Made by a program: the position numbers and the translations under genes
DNA from: Gilliamella sp. App6-5
Lineage (GTDB): Bacteria; Pseudomonadota; Gammaproteobacteria; Enterobacterales; Orbaceae
Direction: 5' to 3'
Assembly: GCF_001690525.1 (NCBI RefSeq)
Contig: NZ_LZGT01000104.1
Span: 36,727-89,030, forward strand
Length of the DNA: 52,304 nucleotides
Notes under the pieces: model-generated
What the model saw: the letters and a program-made list of their open reading frames with translations, nothing else
What the model was told of the DNA's origin: nothing
Databases searched by the model: none
Part shown: piece by piece, positions 37,553 through 48,282 of the stretch
Layout: every line of letters starts with the position of its first letter
Position numbering within the stretch: position 1 is the stretch's first letter

Positions 37553-39580
37553 ATGACTAACCCATTATTAACAGATGCACCATTACCCCTCTTTTCACAA
37601 ATTAAGCCCGAGCATGTTTTGCCTGCTATACAAGAGACCTTAAAAAACTGCAGAAATACAATTGAAACAGTATTAAAGCAAAATAGCCAATATACTTGGG
37701 ATAACTTAATCCAACCAATTGATGAAATGGACGAAAAATTTGGCCGAGCTTGGTCGCCAGTTAGCCATCTTAATTCAGTTAAAAATAGCCCAGAATTACG
37801 TGAAGCTTATGAAGCTTGTCTGCCATTATTATCTGAATACAGCACATGGGTTGGACAACATAAACCCTTATACCAAGCCTATAAACAGCTCAAAGAAAGC
37901 GAACAATACGCTACGTTAAGCAAAGCACAGAAAAAAGTTATTAATAATGCATTACGTGATTTTGAATTATCCGGAATTGGTTTACCTGATGATAAACAAA
38001 AACGCTACGGTGAAATTGTTGCAAAATTATCAGAATTATCCTCAAAATATAGCAATAATGTACTTGATGCGACCATGGGTTGGTCAAAACTAATTACCGA
38101 TATCAAAGAACTCTCTGGGATGCCTGAAAGTGCGCTTGCTGCCGCCAAAGAACAGGCTAAATTAAAAGATAAAGAGGGTTGGTTACTAACCTTAGATATA
38201 CCAAGTTATCTTCCTGTTATGACTTATTGTGATAATCGTGATTTACGATTTGAACTTTATCAAGCCTATACTACTCGTGCATCAGATCAAGGACCCCATG
38301 CTGGTAAGTGGGATAATACAGAGATCATCAAACAAATCTTAACACTACGTAATGAGCTTGCACAATTACTGGGCTTCAATACCTATGCAGATAAATCACT
38401 TGCAACAAAAATGGCACAATCCACCTCGCAAGTCATCGAATTTTTAACCAATTTAGCAACTAAAGCTAAACCTCAAGGTGAAAAAGAGCTTGCTGAACTT
38501 AAACGTTATGCTTATGAGTTTTTTGGTGCTAGTGATATCAAGCCATGGGATGTGGCTTATTATAGTGAAAAACAAAAACAGTACTTGTACACCATTAACG
38601 ATGAAGAGTTGCGACCTTATTTTCCACAGCAAAAAGTAATTAGTGGTTTATTTGAGGTAGTACACCGCATCTTTGGTATTACAGCCAAGGAACGACAAGG
38701 CGTTGAAGTTTGGGATCCTGAAGTAAAATTTTATGATCTGTTTGCCGCTAACGGCGAATTAAAAGGTAGCTTCTATCTTGATTTATATGCGCGCGAGCAC
38801 AAGCGTGGTGGCGCTTGGATGGATGATTGTATTGGTCGTATGCGTTTTGCTGACGGACATGTACAAAAACCAGTTGCCTATTTAACCTGTAACTTTAATC
38901 GCCCGGTTGGCGACAAACCAGCGCTATTTACGCACGATGAAGTCACCACCCTATTTCATGAGTTTGGTCATGGTTTGCACCACATGTTAACCGAAATTGA
39001 TACTTCATCTGTCGCAGGTATTAATGGTGTACCTTGGGATGCCGTTGAATTACCTAGTCAATTCCTAGAAAACTGGTGTTGGCAACCTGAAGCGCTTGCA
39101 TTTATATCAGGACATTATCAAACAGGCGAACCCCTACCAGCAGAAATGTTAGAAAAGATGCTAGATGCTAAAAACTATCAAGCCGCGCTATTTATTTTAC
39201 GCCAATTGGAATTTGGCCTTTTTGACTTTAAATTACATACACAAAAAGATCCAGATATTTTAAATACATTAGCCGAAGTAAGAAAGCAAGTCGCTGTTGT
39301 GCCTACTGTTGAATGGGGTCGATTCCCACATGCATTTAGTCATATTTTTGCTGGTGGTTATGCTGCAGGTTATTACAGCTATTTATGGGCAGAAGTATTA
39401 TCGGCTGATGCATTTTCACGTTTTGAAGAAGAAGGCATCTTCAACGCCAAAACGGGGAATGCCTTTCTTGATAACATCTTGTCGCAAGGCGGTAGTGATG
39501 AACCAATGACACTATTTAAAAATTTCCGAGGCCGCGAACCTCAACTTGAAGCATTACTTCGTCATTATGGTATCCACTAG
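37553..39580 (+). CDS. prlC: Oligopeptidase A (M3 zinc metallopeptidase)
   Basis: Cytosolic M3 peptidase degrading signal peptides and oligopeptides. Zinc motif [14 protein letters not shown] at about residue 469, the E. coli OpdA position, with the third ligand downstream in [15 protein letters not shown]. 675 residues. The end overlaps the rsmJ start by 14 nt, and the pair prlC-rsmJ is conserved in enterobacteria. Confidence 0.95.
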   Translation: MTNPLLTDAPLPLFSQIKPEHVLPAIQETLKNCRNTIETVLKQNSQYTWDNLIQPIDEMDEKFGRAWSPVSHLNSVKNSPELREAYEACLPLLSEYSTWVGQHKPLYQAYKQLKESEQYATLSKAQKKVINNALRDFELSGIGLPDDKQKRYGEIVAKLSELSSKYSNNVLDATMGWSKLITDIKELSGMPESALAAAKEQAKLKDKEGWLLTLDIPSYLPVMTYCDNRDLRFELYQAYTTRASDQGPHAGKWDNTEIIKQILTLRNELAQLLGFNTYADKSLATKMAQSTSQVIEFLTNLATKAKPQGEKELAELKRYAYEFFGASDIKPWDVAYYSEKQKQYLYTINDEELRPYFPQQKVISGLFEVVHRIFGITAKERQGVEVWDPEVKFYDLFAANGELKGSFYLDLYAREHKRGGAWMDDCIGRMRFADGHVQKPVAYLTCNFNRPVGDKPALFTHDEVTTLFHEFGHGLHHMLTEIDTSSVAGINGVPWDAVELPSQFLENWCWQPEALAFISGHYQTGEPLPAEMLEKMLDAKNYQAALFILRQLEFGLFDFKLHTQKDPDILNTLAEVRKQVAVVPTVEWGRFPHAFSHIFAGGYAAGYYSYLWAEVLSADAFSRFEEEGIFNAKTGNAFLDNILSQGGSDEPMTLFKNFRGREPQLEALLRHYGIH

Positions 39581-40298
39581 TCCTAACTTAGCTCAGCTAA
39601 AATTATTAGCTGAGCAGTGGTTATCGGCACATGCCGATTTACCGTTCACTCTGGCTACCCAAAACAATCAACTTGAGTTACAAAAGACTGACGAAACAAA
39701 ATTAGGTTCGATATGTGTTAATTTCGTTTCAGGAGCAATGGCTCACCGTCGTCAATTTGGTGGTGGTCGTGGTGAAGCAATTGCTAAAGCAGTCGGGGTA
39801 AAAGGTGAGTATTTACCTACCGTTGTTGATACCACAGCTGGGCTTGGTCGAGATGCCTTTGTTTTAGCATCTATCGGTTGTCATGTCACTATGTTTGAGC
39901 GGCACCCTGTCGTTGCTGCATTATTAGAAGATGGTTTACAGCGTGCCTATCAAGATCCCCATATTGGTAGTTGGCTTGAGCAGCATTTACGTTTAATTTA
40001 TCATTCAAGCATTGAGGGATTAAGTACTTACCCTGAAAAACCTGATGTGATTTATCTCGATCCCATGTTTCCACATCGTCAAAAAAGTGCACTTGTCAAA
40101 AAAGAGATGCGCATTTTTCAACAACTGGTTGGTAGTGATAATGATGCAGATGGCTTATTAGAGCCAGCAAGAAAATTAGCCCAAAAACGGGTTGTGGTCA
40201 AAAGACCAGATTATGCGCCATTTTTAGCTAATCAAAAACCGACGGCTGAAATAAAAACTAAAAATCACCGTTTTGATATATATACACCTTTAAAGTAA
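39567..40298 (+). CDS. rsmJ: 16S rRNA (guanine1516-N2)-methyltransferase RsmJ
   Basis: SAM-dependent methyltransferase for m2G1516. It shows [19 protein letters not shown] (SAM site), [41 protein letters not shown] and [11 protein letters not shown]. The ATG at 39567 lies inside the last codons of prlC and gives 243 residues, against 250 in E. coli. The N-terminal 15-20 residues are weakly conserved, so a TTG at 39546 cannot be excluded. Confidence 0.93.
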   Translation: MVSTSPNLAQLKLLAEQWLSAHADLPFTLATQNNQLELQKTDETKLGSICVNFVSGAMAHRRQFGGGRGEAIAKAVGVKGEYLPTVVDTTAGLGRDAFVLASIGCHVTMFERHPVVAALLEDGLQRAYQDPHIGSWLEQHLRLIYHSSIEGLSTYPEKPDVIYLDPMFPHRQKSALVKKEMRIFQQLVGSDNDADGLLEPARKLAQKRVVVKRPDYAPFLANQKPTAEIKTKNHRFDIYTPLK

Positions 40299-40319
40299 TA
40301 CAGGAACACGTTTTAAATT

Positions 40320-41009
40320 ATGCGATTAGATAAATTTCTTGCTCATCACTTAGGCGCCAGTCGTACAATTGTCACCAAAGAACTCAAAGCGAAAAAAGTG
40401 ACTGTTGATGGTGAGATTATAAAATCAGGCGCTTATCAATTATCGCCAAAACAGATTGTTCAGTATGATGGTTATCAAATCGAACAAGTGACCAACCAAC
40501 GCTATTTTATGCTCAATAAGCCTCAAGGCTATGTTTGTTCAACCGATGATCCCGATCATCCCACTATTCTTTATTTTATTGATGAACCGATGCCTGAAAA
40601 ATTGCATGCAGCAGGCCGGCTTGATCTCGATACGACAGGGCTGGTATTGCTGACTGATGATGGTAAATGGTCACACCGAATTACATCACCTAAACATCAT
40701 TGTGAAAAAGTCTATGCCGTCACGGTTGAACAACCATTAGGCATTGAACTGATTGATATATTTAACAATGGCATTCAATTAAAAAGTGAGAAATCACTCA
40801 CTAAACCCGCTAAATTACATATTATCGATGATTTTCACGCTGAATTAACCATTAGTGAAGGGCGATATCATCAAGTTAAACGCATGTTTGCTGCAGTCAA
40901 TAATCATGTTGTTGCGTTGCATCGTAAACAGATAGGCAAAGTAAACCTTGATATACCTGAAGGGGAATATCGACCACTTACACAAGATGAAATCGACTCG
41001 TTTAATTGA
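40320..41009 (+). CDS. rsuA: 16S rRNA pseudouridine(516) synthase RsuA
   Basis: Small-subunit pseudouridine synthase. An N-terminal S4 RNA-binding domain ([18 protein letters not shown]) is followed by the catalytic domain with the Asp in [19 protein letters not shown], and [13 protein letters not shown] near the end. 229 residues against 231 in E. coli. It is followed by bcr, as in E. coli. Confidence 0.94.
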   Translation: MRLDKFLAHHLGASRTIVTKELKAKKVTVDGEIIKSGAYQLSPKQIVQYDGYQIEQVTNQRYFMLNKPQGYVCSTDDPDHPTILYFIDEPMPEKLHAAGRLDLDTTGLVLLTDDGKWSHRITSPKHHCEKVYAVTVEQPLGIELIDIFNNGIQLKSEKSLTKPAKLHIIDDFHAELTISEGRYHQVKRMFAAVNNHVVALHRKQIGKVNLDIPEGEYRPLTQDEIDSFN

Positions 41010-41077
41010 CACACGAATTTGCATAACTTTTAACAAAAATATTCCTTTTAACCAGTTGAATGTTTTTAAATAATTTG

Positions 41078-41094
41078 GCGGCATTTATTGCCGC
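41078..41094 (+). terminator. Weak hairpin between rsuA and bcr
   Basis: GCGGCA (41078-41083) pairs with TGCCGC (41089-41094) over a 5-nt loop, 68 nt past the rsuA stop, followed by GTATATTATT and no T-run. Possible weak terminator or processing site. Confidence 0.3.
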
Positions 41095-41140
41095 GTATAT
41101 TATTATGCGCATTTTGAATAAATTTTGAAGGAAGTACCAC

Positions 41141-42382
41141 GTGCCACCCCAAAATACTTTAGTTAATCTTAAAATTTCTAAAAAAGCACTGATTTTTATT
41201 CTTGGATTACTCGCTATGCTAATGCCTCTATCTATAGATATGTATTTACCCGGTATGCCAACGATTGCACGCGACTTTAATGTAACCGATGGCACGGTAC
41301 AGTTAACAATTAGTTGCTATTTATTAGGATTTTCTGTTGGACAACTTTTATTTGGACCACTCACAGATAGTTATGGGCGTCGTAATGTTCTCATTTTTGG
41401 GCTAATTATTTTTATAGTTGCGGCGTTAAGCTGTGGTATTGCCAACAATATTAATCAATTAATTACAGCTCGCTTTTTTCATGGTATTGCGGCGGCAGCT
41501 ACAGCAATAGTCATTAATGCATTAATGAAAGATATTTATCATGATCGTGACGAGTTTTCTAAAATGATGTCGTTTGTGATGCTGATATCCAATGTTGCAC
41601 CATTACTAGCTCCGATTATTGGTGGATTTATTTTATATTGGTTTAATTGGCAAGCTAATTTCTACACTATCAGCCTAATTGCTTTGACTTGCTTTGGTCT
41701 AGTCGTCACCTTTATTCCCGAAACACTAGCCAAAACAAAACGTAATAAATTCAGTTTAATGCGTATATTAAGTAATTTCATTACCCTATTTCGCCATAGG
41801 CAAGTGTTAACTTATATGATGATAGGTGCGTTTTCTAGTGCGGGATTGTTTTCATTTTTAAGCTTAGGGCCTTTCGTTTATATGAATCTGCATGGTGTGG
41901 CATCAATTAACTTTGGTTACTACTTTGCGTTCAATATCATAGTGATGGTTCTGATGAATACATTAAATAGCCGTTTTGTTAAACATGTTGGTGCTATTAA
42001 AATGATGCAGTTGGGTCTTTTACTCCAATTTATTATGGCGATAGGACTGCTGCTCGTTACACTATTTAATTTGGGATTTGCCTATCTTGTTGCTTGTGTT
42101 GCTGGTTATATTGGCTGTATGTCAATCATTGGTGGCAATAGTATGGCCGTCGTTTTAGATTTTTACCCACATATTGCCGGCACAGCTTCCTCGCTTGCTG
42201 GTACAATTCGATTCGCAATTGCAGGAACAATGGGTATATTATTATCAATATTAGTATCATCACATACTGCGGCAACTATAACGGTCGACAATACAACCGA
42301 ATGGCTCATGATTAGCTCTATGGTGTTATGCAATTTTCTTTCTATTAGCTTATTTTTGAGTGTTAAAAACCACAAAAGGTAA
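41141..42382 (+). CDS. bcr: MFS drug:H+ antiporter, Bcr/CflA family
   Basis: A 12-helix DHA1-type exporter (bicyclomycin/sulfonamide resistance family in E. coli). Helix 1 motif MPLSIDMYLPGMPTIA and loop motif GPLTDSYGRR are diagnostic of Bcr/CflA. It starts with GTG at 41141, preceded by GAAGGAAG at 8-nt spacing. 413 residues. The actual substrates here are unknown; the rsuA-bcr neighbourhood supports orthology to Bcr. Confidence 0.88.
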   Translation: MPPQNTLVNLKISKKALIFILGLLAMLMPLSIDMYLPGMPTIARDFNVTDGTVQLTISCYLLGFSVGQLLFGPLTDSYGRRNVLIFGLIIFIVAALSCGIANNINQLITARFFHGIAAAATAIVINALMKDIYHDRDEFSKMMSFVMLISNVAPLLAPIIGGFILYWFNWQANFYTISLIALTCFGLVVTFIPETLAKTKRNKFSLMRILSNFITLFRHRQVLTYMMIGAFSSAGLFSFLSLGPFVYMNLHGVASINFGYYFAFNIIVMVLMNTLNSRFVKHVGAIKMMQLGLLLQFIMAIGLLLVTLFNLGFAYLVACVAGYIGCMSIIGGNSMAVVLDFYPHIAGTASSLAGTIRFAIAGTMGILLSILVSSHTAATITVDNTTEWLMISSMVLCNFLSISLFLSVKNHKR

Positions 42383-42387
42383 CAATT

Positions 42388-42912
42388 ATGATTTATCAAC
42401 TAGGGAATTTACATCCACAAATTCATCCAAATTGTTTTATTGCAAAATCTGCCGATATCATTGGTGATGTCGTTTTACAAGAAGGTGTTTCTATTTGGTT
42501 TAATGCTGTTTTACGTGGTGATATTGCCTCCATACATATTGGGAAAAATAGCAATGTACAAGATAACACAACCATTCATATTGAAACTGATATTCCCTGC
42601 ATTATCGGTGAAAATGTCACTATTGGGCATAATGTTATCCTACATAGCTGCACAATTGAAGATAATGTATTAATTGGTATGGGAAGTACCTTATTAAACA
42701 ATGCCAAAATTGCAAAAAATTGCCTTGTTGCTGCTAACTCACTAGTAACACACACCATACCCTATGAAGAAGGTTGTTTAATTATGGGTACGCCTGCCAA
42801 AATTATTCGCAAGTTAACCAAAGCTGAAATTACAGCCAATATTACTAATGCGCAACGATATGTACAAAATGGCATCAGATTTAATTCAACCCTATTTCCC
42901 ATAGCAGAATAA
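42388..42912 (+). CDS. yrdA: Gamma-class carbonic anhydrase-like protein YrdA
   Basis: Left-handed beta-helix hexapeptide-repeat protein: repeated turns such as ADIIGDVVLQEGVSIWFNAVLRGD, then NVQDNTTIHIE, IGHNVILHSC and VLIGMGSTLLNN. The histidines in IHIE, IGHN and ILHSC are at metal-binding positions of gamma-carbonic-anhydrase homologues. 174 residues. It begins 5 nt after bcr, so probably co-transcribed. Enzymatic activity of YrdA proteins is uncertain. Confidence 0.87.
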   Translation: MIYQLGNLHPQIHPNCFIAKSADIIGDVVLQEGVSIWFNAVLRGDIASIHIGKNSNVQDNTTIHIETDIPCIIGENVTIGHNVILHSCTIEDNVLIGMGSTLLNNAKIAKNCLVAANSLVTHTIPYEEGCLIMGTPAKIIRKLTKAEITANITNAQRYVQNGIRFNSTLFPIAE

Positions 42913-43014
42913 CCCAACAATAAATTGTGTTTTCGATGGTATTGCCTCTGTGAGCAGGCACAATTTATGATAAAATGCCAGCAATTTTATTAGTAATAGT
43001 TTTTAGGTACTTGT

Positions 43015-46002
43015 TTGAAAAAGCCCAAAATTACAAGAAAACAGATTATTAAGCAATTTATTCTACTTATAATAATCGGTTTATCTGTTTGTTTATTTTT
43101 ATCACAGTTTAGTTACGATCCGTCTGATCCCGGTTGGTCTCGTACTGCTTGGCACTCTCCTATTAGTAATTTTGGTGGTTATATTGGCGCATATGCCAGC
43201 GATATTCTTTTTCAATTTTTAGGTTTTATTGCTTATAGCTTACCTCTCATTGCCGTTTTTATCTGTTTACAGTTAATCGTTTATTTTTATAAACATGCAA
43301 ATGATCCTATTAACTACTTTAGTCTTTCATTTCGGATTATTGGGATTTTAGCATTTATATTTAGTGCGACTGGATTTTTTACTTTAAATATTGCTGATTC
43401 TGAACAATTTGAAGCAGGCGGTTATTTAGGTGCGATAGTCATCGAAAGCCTTTTACCTATTATAAATAGTTTTGCTTTATCATTGATTCTTCTTGCAACT
43501 TGCTTAGCCTGTGTCACATTATTAACTGGATTATCATGGCTCAATCTAATTGAAAAATTAGGTGCTTTTGTCATGATTTTACTGTTACCTATTAGGTGGT
43601 TAATTAAACCTCGCATCACAAATAAACTTGAACAACTTGACTCAAAGCAAGAAAAACCAATAGCGCCGTCCAATGAGGAAACAAAAGAGCCTCAATTTAC
43701 CATACCTTTTGATACCAAAGATGATAATTCCCATATCATTCAAACATCAACCGCTATCCCAAGCAATGAAACATCTCAAGAGCACTCATCAAATACTACC
43801 GTATCGACTGACAATGAAGAAATTTCAATCAAAACTACCGCTGAATTAATCGGGCCATCGCGTGAAGATGCTAAATTACCATCGTCAACCATAACCTCGC
43901 AAACAATTGACAATCCTCCAAGAAATGAACTCAATCCAGACGAAATTTTATCTCGCCTTGAATCGATTATTCAAAACATAAATGCAGACAAAGCCACACC
44001 AGATCAAGAACAAGCATTGTCTTCATCAATGGAGCAAATAAAACAGGTAATACAAACGCAAAAATCAGCAGAAAAATTATCATTTGAAGAACCAGATAAA
44101 TACACTATTTCTGATGCCCCAAGTAAACCCCTGTTTACTTTGGTACATAACGAGCCTGAAATTAAACTCACCCATGAACAAACACCCTTTGAACCAGCTA
44201 TAGACGTTGAAAAAATTGAAATAATTAAATCTAAGCAGCCATTTATCCAAGAACCAGAGGTGATTGCTGAGCAATCAAATATTGCTGACATAGCAAACAT
44301 CGCAGATACAGAAACTGACGCAGAAGTAAAAGTAGACGCAAAACAACTGGAATATATTGATACCGAAGCGCTAAAAAAAGCAAACCCGGTCATTGACGAT
44401 ATCTATCCTGAAGAAGATCGCATTGAAGATATTCAAGATTATTCCAATGAAAGCGATGAAGAAAGCTTAATTCATCCATTATTGCGACGTCATGATAAAC
44501 CATTACCTAAACCAACTACACCTTTGCCGTCGCTAAACTTATTAACTGCACCACCGACAGCTCGAATCGAAGTTGATCATGCCGCTTTAAACGCCATGGC
44601 TGAACTAATTGAAAAGAGTCTATCAGATTACCGAGTTAAAGCTAAAGTGGTTGATTATTTGCCAGGGCCGGTGATTACTCGGTTTGAAATTGAACTAGCA
44701 CCGGGTATTAAAGCCGCTCGAATTTCAACGCTAGACCGTGATTTAGCTCGCTCACTATCCATGCCATCGGTTCGTGTGGTCGAAGTCATTCCAGGTAAGC
44801 CTTATGTTGGCATTGAATTACCCAATAAAAATCGCCAAACGGTTTATTTTAGGGAAGTCTTAGATAGTCCACAGTTTAAAGATGCACAATCACCGCTGAC
44901 GATAGTCTTAGGGAAAGATATCGCTGGGCAATCAGTGGTTGCTGATTTGGCAAAGATGCCACATCTATTAGTTGCTGGTACGACGGGCTCAGGTAAATCA
45001 GTCGGCGTTAATGCAATGATTTTAAGTATTTTGTATAAATCGCAACCTGAAGATGTCAGGTTTATTATGATCGACCCGAAAATGCTTGAGCTATCTATTT
45101 ATGAAGGGATACCCCATTTATTAACCCAAGTGGTAACCGATATGAAAGATGCCGCCAATGCACTTAATTGGTGTGTTAACGAAATGGAACGACGCTATCG
45201 ACTCATGTCGGCGTTAGGTGTCCGTAATATTGCCGGTTATAACGAAAAAATCAAACTGGCAGAACAAATGGGCAGACCAATTCCCGACCCGCTTTGGAAA
45301 CCAACAGACAGCATGGATCTTAACATGCCGACATTAGAAAAATTACCATATATTGTGGTTATGGTTGATGAGTTTGCCGATCTTATTATGGCGGTTGGTA
45401 AAAAAGTAGAAGAGTTAATCGCACGGCTTGCTCAAAAAGCACGGGCGGCTGGTATTCACTTGGTATTAGCGACACAGCGCCCATCGGTTGATGTCATTAC
45501 TGGCTTAATCAAAGCGAATATTCCAACACGCATTGCCTTTACAGTATCAAGTAAAATTGACTCGCGTACCATTTTAGATCAAATGGGCGCTGAATCACTA
45601 CTTGGTATGGGGGATATGCTTTATTTAGCCCCTAATAGTTCCATTCCAATTCGCGTTCACGGTGCTTTTGTCCGTGATGAAGAAGTGCACGCCGTTGTAC
45701 AAGATTGGAAAGCGCGTGGCACACCAAAATATATCGAAAATGTCACTGTAGCAACCGACGAAAGTGAAAACGGTAACGCAGATATGTTAGGTGAAGAGCT
45801 CGATCCATTATTTGATCAAGTTGTCGCTTTTGTTGTTGAAACACGAAGAGCGTCAATTTCTAGCGTACAACGCAAATTTAGAATTGGCTATAACCGAGCT
45901 GCCCGCATTGTGGAACAAATGGAAGTAGAAGGCATTATTAGCGGTCCAAGTCACAACGGTAATCGGGAAGTACTTGCGGTATCAACGCATAGTGATTATT
46001 AA
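43015..46002 (+). CDS. ftsK: DNA translocase FtsK
   Basis: Divisome-anchored DNA pump that clears chromosomes from the septum and activates XerCD at dif. Membrane segments lie in the first 200 residues; then a low-complexity acidic linker (about 200-515); then the RecA-like motor with Walker [14 protein letters not shown] (near 655) and [13 protein letters not shown], and the C-terminal gamma winged helix [31 protein letters not shown], which reads KOPS. It starts with TTG at 43015 after TAGG. The 995 residues are shorter than 1329 in E. coli because of the shorter linker. Confidence 0.95.
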   Translation: MKKPKITRKQIIKQFILLIIIGLSVCLFLSQFSYDPSDPGWSRTAWHSPISNFGGYIGAYASDILFQFLGFIAYSLPLIAVFICLQLIVYFYKHANDPINYFSLSFRIIGILAFIFSATGFFTLNIADSEQFEAGGYLGAIVIESLLPIINSFALSLILLATCLACVTLLTGLSWLNLIEKLGAFVMILLLPIRWLIKPRITNKLEQLDSKQEKPIAPSNEETKEPQFTIPFDTKDDNSHIIQTSTAIPSNETSQEHSSNTTVSTDNEEISIKTTAELIGPSREDAKLPSSTITSQTIDNPPRNELNPDEILSRLESIIQNINADKATPDQEQALSSSMEQIKQVIQTQKSAEKLSFEEPDKYTISDAPSKPLFTLVHNEPEIKLTHEQTPFEPAIDVEKIEIIKSKQPFIQEPEVIAEQSNIADIANIADTETDAEVKVDAKQLEYIDTEALKKANPVIDDIYPEEDRIEDIQDYSNESDEESLIHPLLRRHDKPLPKPTTPLPSLNLLTAPPTARIEVDHAALNAMAELIEKSLSDYRVKAKVVDYLPGPVITRFEIELAPGIKAARISTLDRDLARSLSMPSVRVVEVIPGKPYVGIELPNKNRQTVYFREVLDSPQFKDAQSPLTIVLGKDIAGQSVVADLAKMPHLLVAGTTGSGKSVGVNAMILSILYKSQPEDVRFIMIDPKMLELSIYEGIPHLLTQVVTDMKDAANALNWCVNEMERRYRLMSALGVRNIAGYNEKIKLAEQMGRPIPDPLWKPTDSMDLNMPTLEKLPYIVVMVDEFADLIMAVGKKVEELIARLAQKARAAGIHLVLATQRPSVDVITGLIKANIPTRIAFTVSSKIDSRTILDQMGAESLLGMGDMLYLAPNSSIPIRVHGAFVRDEEVHAVVQDWKARGTPKYIENVTVATDESENGNADMLGEELDPLFDQVVAFVVETRRASISSVQRKFRIGYNRAARIVEQMEVEGIISGPSHNGNREVLAVSTHSDY

Positions 46003-46009
46003 TCCTTAT

Positions 46010-46047
46010 AATAAACCAAGCCATTTAAAGCAATGGATTGGTTTATT
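46010..46047 (+). terminator. Hairpin downstream of ftsK
   Basis: AATAAACCAA (46010-46019) pairs with TTGGTTTATT (46038-46047), with an inner CATT/AATG pairing. Located 7 nt after the ftsK stop, with no T-run beyond the stem. Confidence 0.45.
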
Positions 46048-46102
46048 ACGCCATACAGCACACAACAGAATAACTATCATCCCCAATAGGTAACAAATAA
46101 TA

Positions 46103-46996
46103 ATGAACGATTATTATCAGCAAATAGCATTATTAGAACTAAAACTCAATAATGACTCCAATCGATGCTTACCAGCACAATTAGCAACCCAAGCATTAAT
46201 TAAAGAAATTTGCCTATCACCTAAGCCGGGCTTAGTTGACATGAATAACAGTGGCGCCCACCGTGACATGGAATTTCAAACCTTTGTCCACAGCATCAGT
46301 GCCATTAGCAACTGGTTTGAACGTTTTTATCAATATGGCAAAACATCCGCTTTACATGACAACAAACTATTTTTAATGGGGATTAGACCGATTGGTATTG
46401 AGTGTGAACAAGCCATGTTACAAGCTACCAATCAAGTTAATACCCATAAAGGCGGCATATTTGCTTTTGGATTGCTATTGGGTGCAATTGGACGATTAGA
46501 ACAACTCGGCTTACCCACCTATGCACAAAACATCTGTGACCAAGTTTCAGCTATTTGCCAAGGCATAGTTCAAAGCGAACTACAGCAAAATAACCAAGCT
46601 AATTCGATAGGCGAAAAGCTATTTAAACGTCATCACTTATCTGGCGCACGTGGCGAAGCAGAATCAGGTTATGCAACAGTTCGAAATATTTCACTGCCTA
46701 TCTATCAAGAAATGCAAAACAATGGCTATGATGAAGAAAGTTGCTTATTACAGGCGATGTTATATTTACTTGCTTTTAATCAAGATACTAATCTGGTTTC
46801 ACGAGGCGGACTTGATGGCTTGGCTTTTGTGCAAGAACAAGCGAAAAAACTAATTAAGCAAGGTGGCATTACTCATCTCGATGGTCGGCACAATCTATAT
46901 CAACTTGACACCGAATTAATAAAACGCAATTTAAGCCCTGGTGGTTCGGCCGATTTAATTGCGATCACTTGGTTTTTGTCTCAATATAATAAATAA
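46103..46996 (+). CDS. citG: Triphosphoribosyl-dephospho-CoA synthase CitG
   Basis: Makes the prosthetic-group precursor of citrate lyase (or a similar acyl carrier protein) from ATP and dephospho-CoA. Typical motifs are LSPKPGLVDMNNSGAHRDM, GIECEQAMLQATNQVNTHKGGIF, ARGEAESGYATVR, NQDTNLVSRGGLDGL and NLSPGGSADLIA. 297 residues. Normally in a citCDEFXG operon; here it stands alone between ftsK and a convergent RNA-repair operon, so partner genes must be elsewhere or lost. No obvious defect. Confidence 0.92.
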   Translation: MNDYYQQIALLELKLNNDSNRCLPAQLATQALIKEICLSPKPGLVDMNNSGAHRDMEFQTFVHSISAISNWFERFYQYGKTSALHDNKLFLMGIRPIGIECEQAMLQATNQVNTHKGGIFAFGLLLGAIGRLEQLGLPTYAQNICDQVSAICQGIVQSELQQNNQANSIGEKLFKRHHLSGARGEAESGYATVRNISLPIYQEMQNNGYDEESCLLQAMLYLLAFNQDTNLVSRGGLDGLAFVQEQAKKLIKQGGITHLDGRHNLYQLDTELIKRNLSPGGSADLIAITWFLSQYNK

Positions 46997-47086
46997 GATA
47001 AGCCAATAAAAAATCACCTTTATGGATATCAAAAAGCCATAAAAATAAGCTGAATTAAATAGTTAATATAACTATTCGATAAATCA

Positions 47087-47107
47087 GGGGCTTTGATATC
47101 AAGCCCC
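47087..47107. terminator. Shared terminator between citG and the RNA-repair operon
   Basis: GGGGCTT (47087-47093) pairs with AAGCCCC (47101-47107) over a palindromic TGATATC loop, between two convergent genes. T-runs are weak on both sides (AATTTAATATT on plus). Confidence 0.5.
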
Positions 47108-47136
47108 AATTTAATATTACCAAAGATGACTAACAA

Positions 47137-48282
47137 TTATTGATTGATTAAATAGCTCACCTTATGGGCTTCAGTCGGTAGTGGAACTTCCCATTTGTTT
47201 AATAATCGCTGAATCGTTTTATTTGGCAAAGTTGTATCGCGTGCTGAATTACGACGATACAACTCCTTTTCGGGTTGCTCAAGATAAACAATTTCCACAT
47301 TCGCATGATAAGCATAAAGCAAATCGAGTGCTTTTTGGCGCATCTCCTGCGATAAGTGTGTTGCATTCCAAATAAAAGATTGCTTGGTTCTTAACCACTG
47401 TTTAACTTTTGCTAATACAAACTGTATGACCAAGCCTTCATTTTCACCATGCTTTAACTTTAATTCAGCCCTAGCATCATCATAAGAAGCAATCGGCCAT
47501 GTTGGATAATGTTTATTTACCCAACTATTTTTACCTGATGCTGGTAAGCCAGCTAGCATAATCACCTTAGATCCTTCTTGGGGATATAACGCATAATCCG
47601 GTAATACATTACTACCTCGAAAATATTGAACCCGAGTATAATCATCAACAAATTGGCGAGGGTGATATAAACACCCCTCTTCAAGTGCCAATTGTCTAAA
47701 GAGTTCAACTTCATCAAGCGCTCGGCGTTTATCAGCACAGATACGACCTTCCATATCGGCTTTAGCTTGCAAACATAACATCCAAATAGGCAGTTGCCAC
47801 GATAAGCGGTGAATTAAATATTCGGGTGATTTATTTCTTCCCCCATCACTTAAAGCAAAAAAAGGCACTTGATGTACACGAATAATTCGGCAAATTTGCT
47901 CCCGCAAATCAAATGGCACACCCATTCGCCATAATAATATACGACTACGAACTTCGCCTTTTTGGGAATGCCTTGGTTGCGTGATTTTACCTGTATATTC
48001 ATCAATGACGGTGGTTTCTGGCTTCGCAATATCATGTAATAAAGCTGTCATAAATAATACGAACTGCTCATCTTCTGTCGCCTTGACAAACTCGTCTTGT
48101 GCTAATAATGCGCGCACAACCATTTGCGTATGAACCCAAACATTACCCTCACCATGATGCAACGGATCTTGTGGCGTGATGATTAAACTGTTCAACTCAG
48201 GAATACCCGTTAGCCATGAGCTAAAGTCATCGGTCGCTAGCGTACTTGCTATCTGTTGTTTTAATGCTTGATAATTCATCAT
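47137..48282 (-). CDS. HD-domain / polynucleotide kinase fusion (HD-Pnk-like RNA end-healing enzyme)
   Basis: Two domains in 381 residues. The N-terminal HD hydrolase (about 40-200) has WVHTQMVV, the HD pair in LLHDIAKPET and IRVHQVP; it should remove 3'-phosphate or 2',3'-cyclic phosphate. The C-terminal P-loop kinase (about 238-381) has AGLPASGKNSW (245-252, Asn where Ser/Thr is usual), SYDDARAEL, IWNATHLSQEMRQ and an arginine lid RRNSARDTTLP. This is the arrangement of Runella HD-Pnk, a 5'-kinase/3'-phosphatase (family knowledge). The ATG overlaps the ligase stop by 4 nt and has AAGGAG 7 nt upstream, so the proteins are made together: this one heals ends, the ligase seals them. Confidence 0.82.
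   Translation of the reverse strand: MMNYQALKQQIASTLATDDFSSWLTGIPELNSLIITPQDPLHHGEGNVWVHTQMVVRALLAQDEFVKATEDEQFVLFMTALLHDIAKPETTVIDEYTGKITQPRHSQKGEVRSRILLWRMGVPFDLREQICRIIRVHQVPFFALSDGGRNKSPEYLIHRLSWQLPIWMLCLQAKADMEGRICADKRRALDEVELFRQLALEEGCLYHPRQFVDDYTRVQYFRGSNVLPDYALYPQEGSKVIMLAGLPASGKNSWVNKHYPTWPIASYDDARAELKLKHGENEGLVIQFVLAKVKQWLRTKQSFIWNATHLSQEMRQKALDLLYAYHANVEIVYLEQPEKELYRRNSARDTTLPNKTIQRLLNKWEVPLPTEAHKVSYLINQ

Noticed and set aside
44004-44393. 129-codon minus-strand frame inside ftsK
   Set aside because: Lies opposite the low-complexity FtsK linker, whose codon bias opens antisense frames; no independent support.
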